Assembly (NCBI RefSeq): GCF_001447995.1
Contig: NZ_LDPE01000001.1
Coordinates: forward strand, 930,001-994,000
Source of the DNA: Maribacter dokdonensis DSW-8
GTDB lineage: Bacteria; Bacteroidota; Bacteroidia; Flavobacteriales; Flavobacteriaceae
Reading direction: 5' to 3'
Length of the DNA stretch: 64,000 nucleotides
This document shows, one piece after another, positions 54,555-63,867 of this stretch; positions within the stretch are counted from its first letter, which is position 1; each line of letters opens with the position of its first letter. Position numbers and translations under genes: made by a program. The notes under the pieces were generated by a model. It saw only the letters and a program-made list of their open reading frames with translations, was not told the origin of the DNA and made no database searches.

Positions 54555-54901
54555 TATTAACGAACACTCGATTAATATCGTTCAACGCCATATAAAAACG
54601 TTTAATTTCAATATATAAAGCTTATTTAGGGGGATTCAAAAACAACGATTTAACCGAATAATTCTTACAAAATAATTACATTTATCTACTATTGTTTACA
54701 AGTCAACAACTACTATATGAACTAGTTACTTGCAACTTTGTCAAAATATGCATTGTTAACTTATTTTCTTTGAATTAATTAAACCATTTAAATCAATTAA
54801 CATGAAATAGTTACATTTACAATCAATACTTAGAGCGTTGAACATATAATCTTTAATTTTGGACTTTTTGCACTTTTACCAACCTCACTCTATTAGTTAA
54901 A
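54555..54901. other. 347-nt divergent intergenic region, no gene seen
   Basis: AT-rich DNA between the giant surface protein gene and the divergent lipoprotein gene. It must carry promoters for both, but no TAnnTTTG box with a properly spaced TTG was found on either strand. No RNA or repeat recognised. Confidence 0.5.
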
Positions 54902-55588
54902 ATGAGAAAAACGACAATAATCTTCATATTTTTAATTTTCATAGGAATATATTCATGTGGTGTTGATGCTGAAGTTCTTGAGTACCAAAAAAACACCATT
55001 TACTTATTATATCCAGAAGACAATTCTGAGGTTAACGAAGGAATAATACTTACAGATACAACCAATACACTTGAATTCAAATGGGAATCTTCAACTGAAG
55101 ATGAAAACCAAATATTTTACCTAGAGCTGACCAACCTCGACAACAAAATTGTTCAAGTGTATGAAAGTACTGGTAATAAAGCTTCAATTCCACTTAAACG
55201 AAACAACTCTTATTCATGGGCAGTAAGTGATTCTATAAATCACGGAAGTTCCCTTTGGACTTTTAAAAACATAGGCCCCTGGGGTACATCTACGGCGCCT
55301 TTGGCTGCAATTGCAATATCACCAGTATCAGGAGCATCAATATCGCAAACCAGTACCACCGTAAATTTAATATGGAAGGGCGAAGATGAAGACAATGACA
55401 TTTTGAACTATGATCTGTATTTTGGGGAATCTGAAATTCCCGAAATTTTTATCGAGAATATTGAAACAACTAGATATAACGATATTCCCGTTGAAGCCGG
55501 CAATACATATTATTGGAAAATAGTAACAAGAGACTATGTTGGAAATGAAACTTCCTCATCGGTTTTCAATTTCAATGTTGGAAATTAA
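54902..55588 (+). CDS. Lipoprotein with two fibronectin-III-like domains
   Basis: A 228-residue lipoprotein. The signal ends in the lipobox IYSC (Cys19). Two beta-sandwich repeats follow (about residues 33-125 and 130-228). Each has the pattern of an Asp-rich strand, a W (FKWESSTEDENQ and LIWKGEDEDNDIL) and a final YYWKI/YSWAV strand typical of the FN3-like domains in Bacteroidota surface proteins. No catalytic motif. It is divergent from the giant T9SS protein, which it may accompany at the cell surface, and lies 114 nt before the formyltransferase gene. Role unknown. Confidence 0.65.
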   Translation: MRKTTIIFIFLIFIGIYSCGVDAEVLEYQKNTIYLLYPEDNSEVNEGIILTDTTNTLEFKWESSTEDENQIFYLELTNLDNKIVQVYESTGNKASIPLKRNNSYSWAVSDSINHGSSLWTFKNIGPWGTSTAPLAAIAISPVSGASISQTSTTVNLIWKGEDEDNDILNYDLYFGESEIPEIFIENIETTRYNDIPVEAGNTYYWKIVTRDYVGNETSSSVFNFNVGN

Positions 55589-55702
55589 ATTCTCCCTTAA
55601 AATATTCTTAATGAGAGAATAGAATGTATTTAATTAAATATACATTTACTATAAAATCTAACTCTTTGTAATCATAGATTAAACTTACTTCAATGAGATT
55701 AC

Positions 55703-56314
55703 ATGAAGAATTCCGATAAAGTAAAATGGGCATTATTGTGTAGCGGAAAAGGTAATAATGTATATGACATCATTAATTATTATCAAAAAAATCCTCAACA
55801 AAACTCCTTTGATATTTCTCTAATCATTTACGAATCAAGCGATTTTAGTGCGATTAAAATAGCAAAGAGTAACCGTATTGATGTTTTGCAAATATCAAGA
55901 AACACATTTAAAGATTCTATTGAACATCAAAAAAAACTAATCCACGAAATACTATCAAGAAGAATAGATTTTATATTTCTCCTGAACTATAAATACTTAA
56001 TTAAACAAGAAATGTTAAGTACGTTTCCAAACAGAATAATAAATATTCATCCGTCTCTATTTCCTAGTTTTTTAGGAACAAAGACAGCTATTCAAGATGC
56101 CTTGGCTTATGGAGTTAAAATTACAGGAATTACCACTCACATTATAAACCATGAATATGACAAAGGAATTATATTAAATCAAGTAGCTATTAAAATAAAT
56201 GACAATGATAATTTTGAATTACTTTACACAAAATTTCGTAAAAAAGGATTCAAAATAATTGTCAAAACAATTAATAAATTAACAGATGAATTTCAAGCAA
56301 TTAAAATTGAATAA
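55703..56314 (+). CDS. Formyltransferase family protein (PurN/Fmt-like)
   Basis: A 203-residue folate-dependent formyltransferase-fold enzyme. The N-terminal WALLCSGKGNNVYDII corresponds to the SGxGSN loop of PurN. The catalytic triad is present: Asn114 and His116 in NIHPSLFPSFLG, and Asp153 in NHEYDKGIIL. It formylates an amino group using 10-formyl-tetrahydrofolate. It is coupled by a TAATG overlap to a FemAB-like transferase, so it is more likely a sugar-amine N-formyltransferase or similar than the purine enzyme. It is slightly divergent from PurN in the cofactor region. Substrate inferred from context only. Confidence 0.8.
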   Translation: MKNSDKVKWALLCSGKGNNVYDIINYYQKNPQQNSFDISLIIYESSDFSAIKIAKSNRIDVLQISRNTFKDSIEHQKKLIHEILSRRIDFIFLLNYKYLIKQEMLSTFPNRIINIHPSLFPSFLGTKTAIQDALAYGVKITGITTHIINHEYDKGIILNQVAIKINDNDNFELLYTKFRKKGFKIIVKTINKLTDEFQAIKIE

Positions 56315-57417
56315 TGAAATCCAACACTTTTAAAGTTTTCAATATAGACACACCAAAGAACTTTAGCTCTTACCTAAAAGAGTGTGCAAAAATTAATGAT
56401 GACAACCCTTTTTTCAAATTTGATTTAAACCTTAACAATAAATTTTCAAAAAACTCAATCCATTGTTTTGTATTGCGTAAAGCCAACGAGCCCATAATAC
56501 TAATGCCAATAGTTCTTCGACCTATTTTAATCAACAACAAACAAACCACTTTTAATGATGTTATTAGTCCATATGGATATAGCGGTCCACTAATATCAAA
56601 AGAGGCCAACGAAAAAGACATGAATGAATTTTGGCAACTTGCTGACCTGTGGTATAAGGAAAATAATGTTATTACAGAATTTATAAGGTTTAGCCTTAAC
56701 AATAACACCTTAGGCTATAATGGTAAAATAATACCGACCTTAAAAAATGTTTGTGGGGAACTTACAGACCCAAATACAATATGGAATAAGTTTGATAAAA
56801 AGGTTCGAAATAACTTCAGAAAGTCTGTAGAAAATCAATTAACATTTCATGTATATTCAGGTAACATGGAACCTAAAATCGTTTCTCAATTTTATGACAT
56901 ATACAAAAACACAATGATTAGACGCAATGCGGATATTGATTTATACTTTTCTTTAAACTATTTCCAAAATTATGTAAAATTGAATCCACAACATTGCGCT
57001 ATCGCTATAGTCTCTAAAGGTAACACCCCTATTTCCACGGAATTTTTATTATTATCAAAAGATACAATATACTCATACCTTGGCGGTACCAATGCAGAAT
57101 TTTTTAATTGTCGTCCAAATGATTTTTTAAAAGTAAATATTATTAATTGGGCAATAGAAAACGGCTATAAAACCTATGTTCTAGGAGGTGGCAGAATTAA
57201 CAATGACAATCTTTATGCATATAAAAAATCATTTTTCCCAAAAGAAAATGATATTACATTCTATACCGGAAGAAAAATCGTTAACCAAGAAATATACGAG
57301 TATTTGAATGAAGAAATTAAAAATTCACTTACAATGAACTCCATTAATTATTCAGACCCAAATACAAACGATTTTTTCCCTATGTATAGAAAACCAATTA
57401 ATTCAATTTCTATATAA
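56314..57417 (+). CDS. FemAB/GNAT-fold acyl- or aminoacyl-transferase, second copy
   Basis: A 367-residue relative of the protein at 29059. The first half has NDVISPYGYSGPLIS, the middle VRNNFRKSVENQLTFHV (compare LKTYLNKARK in the other), and the end TYVLGGGRINNDNLYAYKKS. The two share architecture and the YGYxG and LGGGR landmarks but are clearly divergent. Its ATG overlaps the TAA of the formyltransferase gene (TAATG at 56312-56316), so both are made together. The pair might N-acylate or N-formylate the same amino sugar or peptide. Convergent with the OmpA-family gene; no terminator seen in the 47-nt gap. Confidence 0.75.
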   Translation: MKSNTFKVFNIDTPKNFSSYLKECAKINDDNPFFKFDLNLNNKFSKNSIHCFVLRKANEPIILMPIVLRPILINNKQTTFNDVISPYGYSGPLISKEANEKDMNEFWQLADLWYKENNVITEFIRFSLNNNTLGYNGKIIPTLKNVCGELTDPNTIWNKFDKKVRNNFRKSVENQLTFHVYSGNMEPKIVSQFYDIYKNTMIRRNADIDLYFSLNYFQNYVKLNPQHCAIAIVSKGNTPISTEFLLLSKDTIYSYLGGTNAEFFNCRPNDFLKVNIINWAIENGYKTYVLGGGRINNDNLYAYKKSFFPKENDITFYTGRKIVNQEIYEYLNEEIKNSLTMNSINYSDPNTNDFFPMYRKPINSISI

Positions 57418-57464
57418 AACAGAAATGTAAATAAAACACGGAGAACGACTATTTAGATTAACAT

Positions 57465-58646
57465 TTAAAACTCTAGAATAACAAACTCAGAACGTCTGTT
57501 CACAGCATGTTTATCTTCTGGACAATATGTATTATCATCACATTCGTTTAATAACATAGTTTCTCCGTAAGCTTCTGCAACCAATTTATCTTCAGATATA
57601 CCCTTTGAGACCAAATAAGCCTTTGTTTTATCCACTCTACGTTGAGATAACCAATCATTATATTTAGAGGTTCCCCTTGAATCTGTATGAGAAGTAATCT
57701 TTAATTTTAATGTTGGTATTTCATCTAGAACATTTGCCAAAGAATCTAAAACTTTCTTAGAACTAGTATTTACGACGGAAGAATTTAAGGCAAAATAAAC
57801 ATTACCCAAGCTTTCTATTCGTGATTTAATTTCTTCCTTTTTCTTATTTAACGCATCTATTTTCGCCTTTTTAGCAGCTGCCAATGCATCCGCTTCTTGC
57901 TGCTTCTTAAGCCTTTCTGCCAATAAGGCTTCATCCTTTAATCGATTTACTTCATTGATTGAATCTTGCTGACGTTGTTTTTCTTTTTCAATTGCCGCTA
58001 ACAACTCTAATTTTTCTTCACCTCGTTTAGAAAGACCTTTCTCGATACCAAATTGATAAACAACACCCGCTGCATGTTGTATGTGATTTGTAGCACCATC
58101 AGCTTGACTCATTGCCCATTTTCCACTTGAATTAAAATCTAAACCCCAACGATCCGAAAACCAAGTTCTGAATCCAACAACTGCGCTATACGTACCTCTA
58201 CCCTTATTGTTAGCATCTGTATAACCAGCCCCTATACCAACATAAGGATCGAACCAACCAGTCTGACCAATAATTTTATTGAGATCATATGTTATTCTAC
58301 CATCAAAGCTATAGTAATTGATATCTTCTGATATTACATTTCCATCAATTATATTACCCTCCATATAAGTGTTATAAGCTCCAATAGCTTCTAAACCCAA
58401 TCCATTTTTAAAGTACCTACCAATACTTACCCTTGAAGGAAATGGAACTATGTTCCATTCTTTACCAACATTGAAAATACCATCAAAGACATTACCAGAA
58501 TCATCAACGGCATTTAAACCTACACCAAAAATCCATGAACTTTGTACAATACTATCTTTAGCCGTTATCTGAAGCTCATCTTGAGCAAATGTGACAGACG
58601 ATAGCATGAGCAGAAATATAAAACTAAAAATTTTAGTAGTTTTCAT
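57465..58646 (-). CDS. OmpA-family outer-membrane protein with beta-barrel and coiled coil
   Basis: A 393-residue protein with a signal peptide ending in TFAQ (about residue 22), then an eight-stranded-barrel-like region to about residue 205 (GYTDANNKGRGTYSAVVGFR). A KEQR-rich coiled coil follows (about 210-275), then a C-terminal OmpA domain (LKITSHTDSRGTSKYNDWLSQRR ... NRRSEFVI). The OmpA domain binds peptidoglycan through the conserved Asp and Arg, tethering the outer membrane to the cell wall. ATG start at 58646. Probably a single-gene transcript; role structural or in stress response. Confidence 0.88.
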   Translation of the reverse strand: MKTTKIFSFIFLLMLSSVTFAQDELQITAKDSIVQSSWIFGVGLNAVDDSGNVFDGIFNVGKEWNIVPFPSRVSIGRYFKNGLGLEAIGAYNTYMEGNIIDGNVISEDINYYSFDGRITYDLNKIIGQTGWFDPYVGIGAGYTDANNKGRGTYSAVVGFRTWFSDRWGLDFNSSGKWAMSQADGATNHIQHAAGVVYQFGIEKGLSKRGEEKLELLAAIEKEKQRQQDSINEVNRLKDEALLAERLKKQQEADALAAAKKAKIDALNKKKEEIKSRIESLGNVYFALNSSVVNTSSKKVLDSLANVLDEIPTLKLKITSHTDSRGTSKYNDWLSQRRVDKTKAYLVSKGISEDKLVAEAYGETMLLNECDDNTYCPEDKHAVNRRSEFVILEF

Positions 58647-58765
58647 AATTAATAATTTGGGTTATAAAATGTAAAAATAATTGTAAATGAGGTCGTTAAA
58701 AAATAATTACTGTATACAGCAGTTAAAATCGTTTGATAGTTGAATGTAGAAATATTATCGATTAA

Positions 58766-59212
58766 TTACTTTTTAATTTTAAGACTTTTTGTGCTTAATG
58801 GTAATTTATACATACTAAAAGGGCTTACCGCCAATTTACTTTCTTCTTTGAAAGTTTTGCTTTTAAGTTTATGAAGCTCTATAAATTTATCCTTTTCATT
58901 CAACTCGAAATTAGCATAGTTTGTTGCTGAACTATCGCCACACCAAACCAAAATCATTTCTGTTTCAAAGTCTATTATTGGCGGAGTCAACCCCGGCTTT
59001 CTGGTTCTATTTATTTTTCCGTAAAAAGCACTTAACTCTTTTTCGTTTTTTATCAAAAAATACTCCTCTTGTTCAAATCCGCTATAATTCTCATTTAAAA
59101 TAAGTTTCATACCAACATCATCAGATTCTTGCAAACTACTTTGAGCAGTACTTTTACAAGAATTTAATTGCATTATGGCGACTAATAGTAAACAAATAGA
59201 ATATTTAAACAT
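58766..59212 (-). CDS. Small lipoprotein, PrcB-like
   Basis: A 148-residue lipoprotein with lipobox LNSC (Cys19). The middle ELSAFYGKINRTRKPGLTPP and EMILVWCGDSSATNYANFEL are the pattern of the PrcB C-terminal domain, whose name comes from a protease-complex subunit of oral treponemes; the function here is unknown. Its start overlaps the 3' end of bshA by 8 nt, so it is co-transcribed and probably translationally coupled with bshA. Assigned on two stretches only. Confidence 0.55.
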   Translation of the reverse strand: MFKYSICLLLVAIMQLNSCKSTAQSSLQESDDVGMKLILNENYSGFEQEEYFLIKNEKELSAFYGKINRTRKPGLTPPIIDFETEMILVWCGDSSATNYANFELNEKDKFIELHKLKSKTFKEESKLAVSPFSMYKLPLSTKSLKIKK

Positions 59213-60344
59213 TTTTCAATCTTCCATTATAAGCTCGCACATAAACTTCTTCGTATAGCGGCACCACTTTCTGAATATCAAATCGCTGGGCTTCCTTAAG
59301 TGCATTTAACTTAAACCTTTCCAGAACATTATCATTTTTCAAAATGGTAATTGCCTTAGAAGCCATGTCGTTAATATCACCCACATCACTTAAAAACCCA
59401 CTAACACCTTCTGTGTTGACCTCTGGTATACCACCCGCATTACTAGAAATAACAGGCACCTTATTGATCATTGCCTCAAGTGCCGCAAGACCAAAGCTCT
59501 CCGATTGGGATGGCAAAAGAAACAAATCTGAAAAACACAGAATTTTATCTATCTCATTACTATTACCTAGAAATATAACTTTATCGGAAATACCCAATTC
59601 TTCGCATAAACGTTCTGCACCAGCTTTCTCAGGTCCTTCACCAACCATAATCAATTTAGAAGGAATTTCTAACTGAATTTTACTGAAAATTTTAATTACG
59701 TCCGGTATACGTTTTACCTTTCTAAAATTACTAATATGAGTTACAATACGTTCCTCCTCTGTTGCCATGTTAGACCTTTGGCAGTCGGTAAAAGAGGTAC
59801 TATACTTTTTTGCATCTATAAAATTAGGAATGACTTCGATGTCACCTTGTATATCAAAAGTTTCTAAAGTTCCTTGTTTTAAACTTTCCGACACTGAAGT
59901 AACTACGTCAGATTGGTTTATTGAGAACGTTACGGCAGGCTTATAAAAGGGGTGTTTACCCACCAAGGTTATATCTGTTCCATGTAATGTTGTTATCATT
60001 GGCACATAGATACCTTCTTCCTCTAACATTTTCTTGGCCATATAGCCAGCATAGGCATGTGGTATGGCATAATGCACATGTAAAAGGTCTATTTTATGAA
60101 GCTTAATGGTGTCAACCAATTTACTGGATAAGGCAAGTTCATATGGTTGGTAATGAAATAACGGATACTCTGGAACATGCACTTCATGAAAGAAAATCTT
60201 ATTGCTCAGCAACTCCAAACGAACTGGTTGCTTATATGTAATAAAATGAATTTCATGACCTCTATTGGCCAATGCTATACCTAACTCCGTTGCTACTACA
60301 CCACTACCTCCAAAGGTAGGGTAACATACTATTGCTATTTTCAT
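59205..60344 (-). CDS. bshA: N-acetyl-alpha-D-glucosaminyl L-malate synthase
   Basis: A 379-residue GT4-fold enzyme that makes GlcNAc-malate from UDP-GlcNAc and L-malate, the first step to bacillithiol. The N terminus MKIAIVCYPTFGGSGVVATE is almost invariant in BshA. GTDITLVGKHPFYKP and VTSVSESLKQ follow, and SESFGLAALEAMINKVPVI holds the E-x7-E pair. Length is standard. It lies 19 nt downstream of the NagZ-type gene and overlaps the small lipoprotein gene. The other bacillithiol genes (bshB, bshC) are not in the window. Confidence 0.94.
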   Translation of the reverse strand: MKIAIVCYPTFGGSGVVATELGIALANRGHEIHFITYKQPVRLELLSNKIFFHEVHVPEYPLFHYQPYELALSSKLVDTIKLHKIDLLHVHYAIPHAYAGYMAKKMLEEEGIYVPMITTLHGTDITLVGKHPFYKPAVTFSINQSDVVTSVSESLKQGTLETFDIQGDIEVIPNFIDAKKYSTSFTDCQRSNMATEEERIVTHISNFRKVKRIPDVIKIFSKIQLEIPSKLIMVGEGPEKAGAERLCEELGISDKVIFLGNSNEIDKILCFSDLFLLPSQSESFGLAALEAMINKVPVISSNAGGIPEVNTEGVSGFLSDVGDINDMASKAITILKNDNVLERFKLNALKEAQRFDIQKVVPLYEEVYVRAYNGRLKNV

Positions 60345-60363
60345 TACAACAAAATTACCTTTT

Positions 60364-63273
60364 TTAATTCAGAATTGAATCGTAAATGGCTTGTTGAATT
60401 CTAGTTCTTAACCCAGATTTAACTAAAAGTGTATTAGATGCGGACGGATAAGTTCTGTTAGATAAAAATACATATACAATTTCCTCTTCAGGATCTGCCC
60501 ACGTATAAGTTCCCGTAAAACCACTATGCCCAAAACTTTTTCGAGAAACACAACCACATGTTGGTCCGCTGTGCTGTAATTGAGGCTTATCAAAGCCTAC
60601 TCCTCTTCTTACATTGTTTTCACAGAAATAACAAGTGTTGAATTTCTTAACCGTTCTAGAATCAAAAAATTTTGTACCGCCGTAATAACCATCTTGAAGG
60701 TACATCTGCATAATTTTTGCAATATCATTGGCATTGCTGAACAAACCTGCATGACCACCAACACCTGCTTGCATGGCCGCTCCCATATCATGAACATATC
60801 CTTGAACCGTGCCGTACCTATAATAATCATCCTCTTCTGAAGGCACTATACTATTTTTATCAAATTTCTCTAAAGGATTGTAAGTTGTATGGTTTGCTCC
60901 TATTCTTTGGTATAAAAAATTATTGGTTAAATAATCTAACCTTTGTCCATAGCTATCCTCAATTACCTTTTTCATTACGTAGTAAGGAACATCACTATAC
61001 CTATACCGGTTAGATTTTAAATCTTGCCTCCCTATTCTATTGTAAATGGAATCTTGGTAGGCATCTGTTAAATACAGATTATCATAAACTTTGGTAGAGA
61101 AACCTGGCAAAGGTGAATTTCTATAAAATTCACTTGAAGGTTTTTTGTTATCATCCAATGTTCTAATATAAAAAGGAATCCATGCCGGCAAACGTCCGTA
61201 ATGGGACAATGCTTTAAGCACTGTTACGTTCTTAATTTCTGTATTGGAGTAATTAGGAACCAACTCCTCAAAGGTATTATTAAGCCCAATTCTACCCTCT
61301 TCCTCCATCTTCATGACCATAGGCAAGGTTGCCAATATTTTGGTAAGGGAAGCTAAATCATAAATATAATCGTTAGTAATGTTCTCTTTAGAATCATAGG
61401 TAGGTTTACCAAATCCTTTTTGATAGATTACCTTACCTTTTCTAGCCACTAGCACTTGTGCCCCCGGAAACATTAAACTATCAAGGCCGTCGTGCATTAA
61501 TTCATCAATTCGTTTTAGTCCTTGTGAACTCATACCCACACGTTCTGGTATACTATAGCCCAATCTACTTAAGGACTTAACTTCTACTCCTGTATGCACC
61601 GGAAACTCTTCATGCGCCGTAACGGGCAATTTACCTGAAGCGCCTACGGCACCAAATAGTATTTCTGCAGTTTTTTCTTGGGCGATATCACTATTTTGAT
61701 ATGCCATTACCACAGCATCTATATTATTGAACGAATCGATATCCGATAGTGCGTATGGTTTTGCAAATACACATAATATAAGATTAGAAGTACGCTCATT
61801 AGCAATTTCCTGCAGCCATTCCAATTCGGAATTCGAGAACTTGTAAGACTTCCAAGGACTCTCATTATTCATATGATGACCAACAATAATCAAATTGAAT
61901 TCTTTTAGTCTTGTTATTAAAGTAGTAATATCACTTGCCTCAATTACGGTAACTTCTGCATAATTCTTTAACCCTTGGACAAATGCCTCGTTGTCCGAAT
62001 TCCCCATTTTAACATAGGCAATTTTTTTATTGTCCAAGTTCTTAATGGATAGAAGATCCAGTTTATTTTTAACTACGGTAATAGCATTTTCAATAGCTTG
62101 CTCATAAACAATATCATCTTCAAGGCCATTTAAATCGCTATATAAGTTTTCAAGCTTAATGGGTTTGTAATGATGTAAACCTGCCTTGTATTTTGCCATT
62201 AGAATTTTCTTAACCGAATAGGCTAAACGATCCTCTGTCAATTTACCTTTTTCATAAGCCTTAGTCAATTTCTCTTTGGCACTTACAATATTCTCTGGCA
62301 TTAATAGCATATCATTACCTGCCATAAAAGCTGCAAGTTCTACACTACCCTCTTTACCGGTTGTGGATACTCCTTTCATATTAAGGGCATCTGTAAAAAT
62401 CAAGCCATTATACCCTAATTCCTCTTTTAAAATTCCTGTAATTATTTGTTCTGAGATTGAAGAAGGCAGTTCTTTCTTCATTTCAAGAGCTGGCACCTCT
62501 AAATGGGCAACCATAATACTGCTTAAACCTGAACCTATTAATTTTTTAAACGGATACAATTCTAGACTATCCAACCTTTTTTTGGAAAAAGGAATTATGG
62601 GTAAATTATGATGAGAATCTACCTCGGTATCTCCGTGACCGGGAAAATGCTTCCCATTGGCCAACACACCAGCCCTTTCCATTCCTTTTATAAAAGCAAT
62701 TCCTTTTTGAACTACATTATCCCTGTTTTCACCAAAAGAACGATTTCCTATAATAGGATTCTTTGGGTTGGTATTAATATCTAAATCTGGAGCAAAATTT
62801 ATATGCACCCCTAAACGTTTGGCATGTTTACCTATTTGATAACCTACTCTTTCAACAATGGAACTGTCTTGTATAGCACCTAGTGTCATATTCCACGGAA
62901 AAGCATAAGTAGAATCCAATCTCATGGAAAGTCCCCACTCGGCATCCATCCCGATCAATAAAGGGATTTTAGATACGGCTTGATAATTATTGGTAAGTTT
63001 TGCTTGACGTACCGGCCCGCCCTTGGAAAAAATAACACCGCCCAAGTGCTCCTGAACAATCAGGTTTTTAATTTTATCGGTAGCCTGTTTGCTTTGGTTA
63101 GATGCTACACTGACCATAAACAATTGCCCCAGTTTTTCATCCAAGCTCATTTGAGCATATTGGCTATTCACCCACGCTTGTTGTGCTAAGCTGTCACCGG
63201 TAACTAACGGATTTTGGGCTGATAGTACCGAATAGCAAAACAACCCACAAATAATAATAAAAATATGGCGCAT
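60364..63273 (-). CDS. GH3 beta-N-acetylglucosaminidase (NagZ type) fused to a serine hydrolase
   Basis: A 969-residue secreted protein with a signal peptide ending LSAQ (residue 20). Residues about 35-365 are a GH3 domain with the NagZ signature KHFPGHGDTEVDSHH (208-222; His213/Asp215 dyad) and the nucleophile Asp295 in LIFTDALNMKG. A GH3 C-terminal domain (about 390-560) follows. Residues about 580-965 are a class-C beta-lactamase-like domain with Ser642 and Lys645 in DLASLTK and a late HSGFTGTY motif. It would cleave GlcNAc-MurNAc muropeptides and perhaps their peptides. This fusion occurs in Bacteroidota. It could feed the MurQ pathway at 5.9-12.6 kb. Confidence 0.9.
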   Translation of the reverse strand: MRHIFIIICGLFCYSVLSAQNPLVTGDSLAQQAWVNSQYAQMSLDEKLGQLFMVSVASNQSKQATDKIKNLIVQEHLGGVIFSKGGPVRQAKLTNNYQAVSKIPLLIGMDAEWGLSMRLDSTYAFPWNMTLGAIQDSSIVERVGYQIGKHAKRLGVHINFAPDLDINTNPKNPIIGNRSFGENRDNVVQKGIAFIKGMERAGVLANGKHFPGHGDTEVDSHHNLPIIPFSKKRLDSLELYPFKKLIGSGLSSIMVAHLEVPALEMKKELPSSISEQIITGILKEELGYNGLIFTDALNMKGVSTTGKEGSVELAAFMAGNDMLLMPENIVSAKEKLTKAYEKGKLTEDRLAYSVKKILMAKYKAGLHHYKPIKLENLYSDLNGLEDDIVYEQAIENAITVVKNKLDLLSIKNLDNKKIAYVKMGNSDNEAFVQGLKNYAEVTVIEASDITTLITRLKEFNLIIVGHHMNNESPWKSYKFSNSELEWLQEIANERTSNLILCVFAKPYALSDIDSFNNIDAVVMAYQNSDIAQEKTAEILFGAVGASGKLPVTAHEEFPVHTGVEVKSLSRLGYSIPERVGMSSQGLKRIDELMHDGLDSLMFPGAQVLVARKGKVIYQKGFGKPTYDSKENITNDYIYDLASLTKILATLPMVMKMEEEGRIGLNNTFEELVPNYSNTEIKNVTVLKALSHYGRLPAWIPFYIRTLDDNKKPSSEFYRNSPLPGFSTKVYDNLYLTDAYQDSIYNRIGRQDLKSNRYRYSDVPYYVMKKVIEDSYGQRLDYLTNNFLYQRIGANHTTYNPLEKFDKNSIVPSEEDDYYRYGTVQGYVHDMGAAMQAGVGGHAGLFSNANDIAKIMQMYLQDGYYGGTKFFDSRTVKKFNTCYFCENNVRRGVGFDKPQLQHSGPTCGCVSRKSFGHSGFTGTYTWADPEEEIVYVFLSNRTYPSASNTLLVKSGLRTRIQQAIYDSILN

Positions 63274-63367
63274 AAAATAATATGTACTGAGATAACTAAT
63301 ACAGGTTGAAATTATTGCATTTCATCGATAAAACCCAATAAATTCTAATACTTAAGAAGAAATTATG

Positions 63368-63850
63368 TTAAAGAAAACGAGCGTGCCAACTTTCGGAAGC
63401 AGGTACTTCCCAATGCTCTAAATACTCTCCTTTATTGGCAACCAGATTGTTAAATACAATAGTATTTTTAGAAATGGCTTTTTGTTTCGCCATTGCCTTA
63501 AAATCCAATAGACTTTTATAGGCTACGAACTCCCCCTGCTTATAAGAAACATTCATTTTATCCAAGAGCATAACATTGTACTTTCTTTCCAATTCTTGAA
63601 TAAAACGCACAGATGCATCTATTGAACACCCTGTGGCACCTTGTGTAGATTGATCAAGTGCAATTACAATAAAGCGTTTATACTTTATTTCATAGCCGGC
63701 ATTTAAATCATTACCATGCGCAGTCCAAGAAGTTAGAAAAGCATCTAAATCTGAACTGATCTCAGTTATTTCCACATCAGAAAATGAACGGTTGCACTGA
63801 TAAATCCAAACTCTGGAAGTTTCCGGTAATGTTTTAAAGTCTACTAGCAA
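63368..63850 (-). CDS. Conserved 160-residue protein, often labelled ABC transporter ATPase
   Basis: A 160-residue protein conserved in Flavobacteriaceae and often annotated as an ABC transporter ATPase, although I see no Walker A, signature or Walker B motif, so that label is doubtful. Recognisable stretches are LPETSRVWIYQCNRSFSD at the N terminus, TGCSIDASVRFIQELER in the middle and WEVPASESWHARFL at the C terminus. The start is TTG at 63850: an in-frame stop lies just upstream and the family starts here. It begins 17 nt after the Fe-S protein gene, so they are co-transcribed. Function unknown. Confidence 0.7.
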   Translation of the reverse strand: MLVDFKTLPETSRVWIYQCNRSFSDVEITEISSDLDAFLTSWTAHGNDLNAGYEIKYKRFIVIALDQSTQGATGCSIDASVRFIQELERKYNVMLLDKMNVSYKQGEFVAYKSLLDFKAMAKQKAISKNTIVFNNLVANKGEYLEHWEVPASESWHARFL

Positions 63851-63867
63851 TTTCTATACTTTTATAT

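Noticed and set aside
63368..63850. Calling this gene an ABC transporter ATPase
   Set aside because: No Walker A, ABC signature or Walker B motif is present and 160 residues is too short for the domain, so the common label is not supported.
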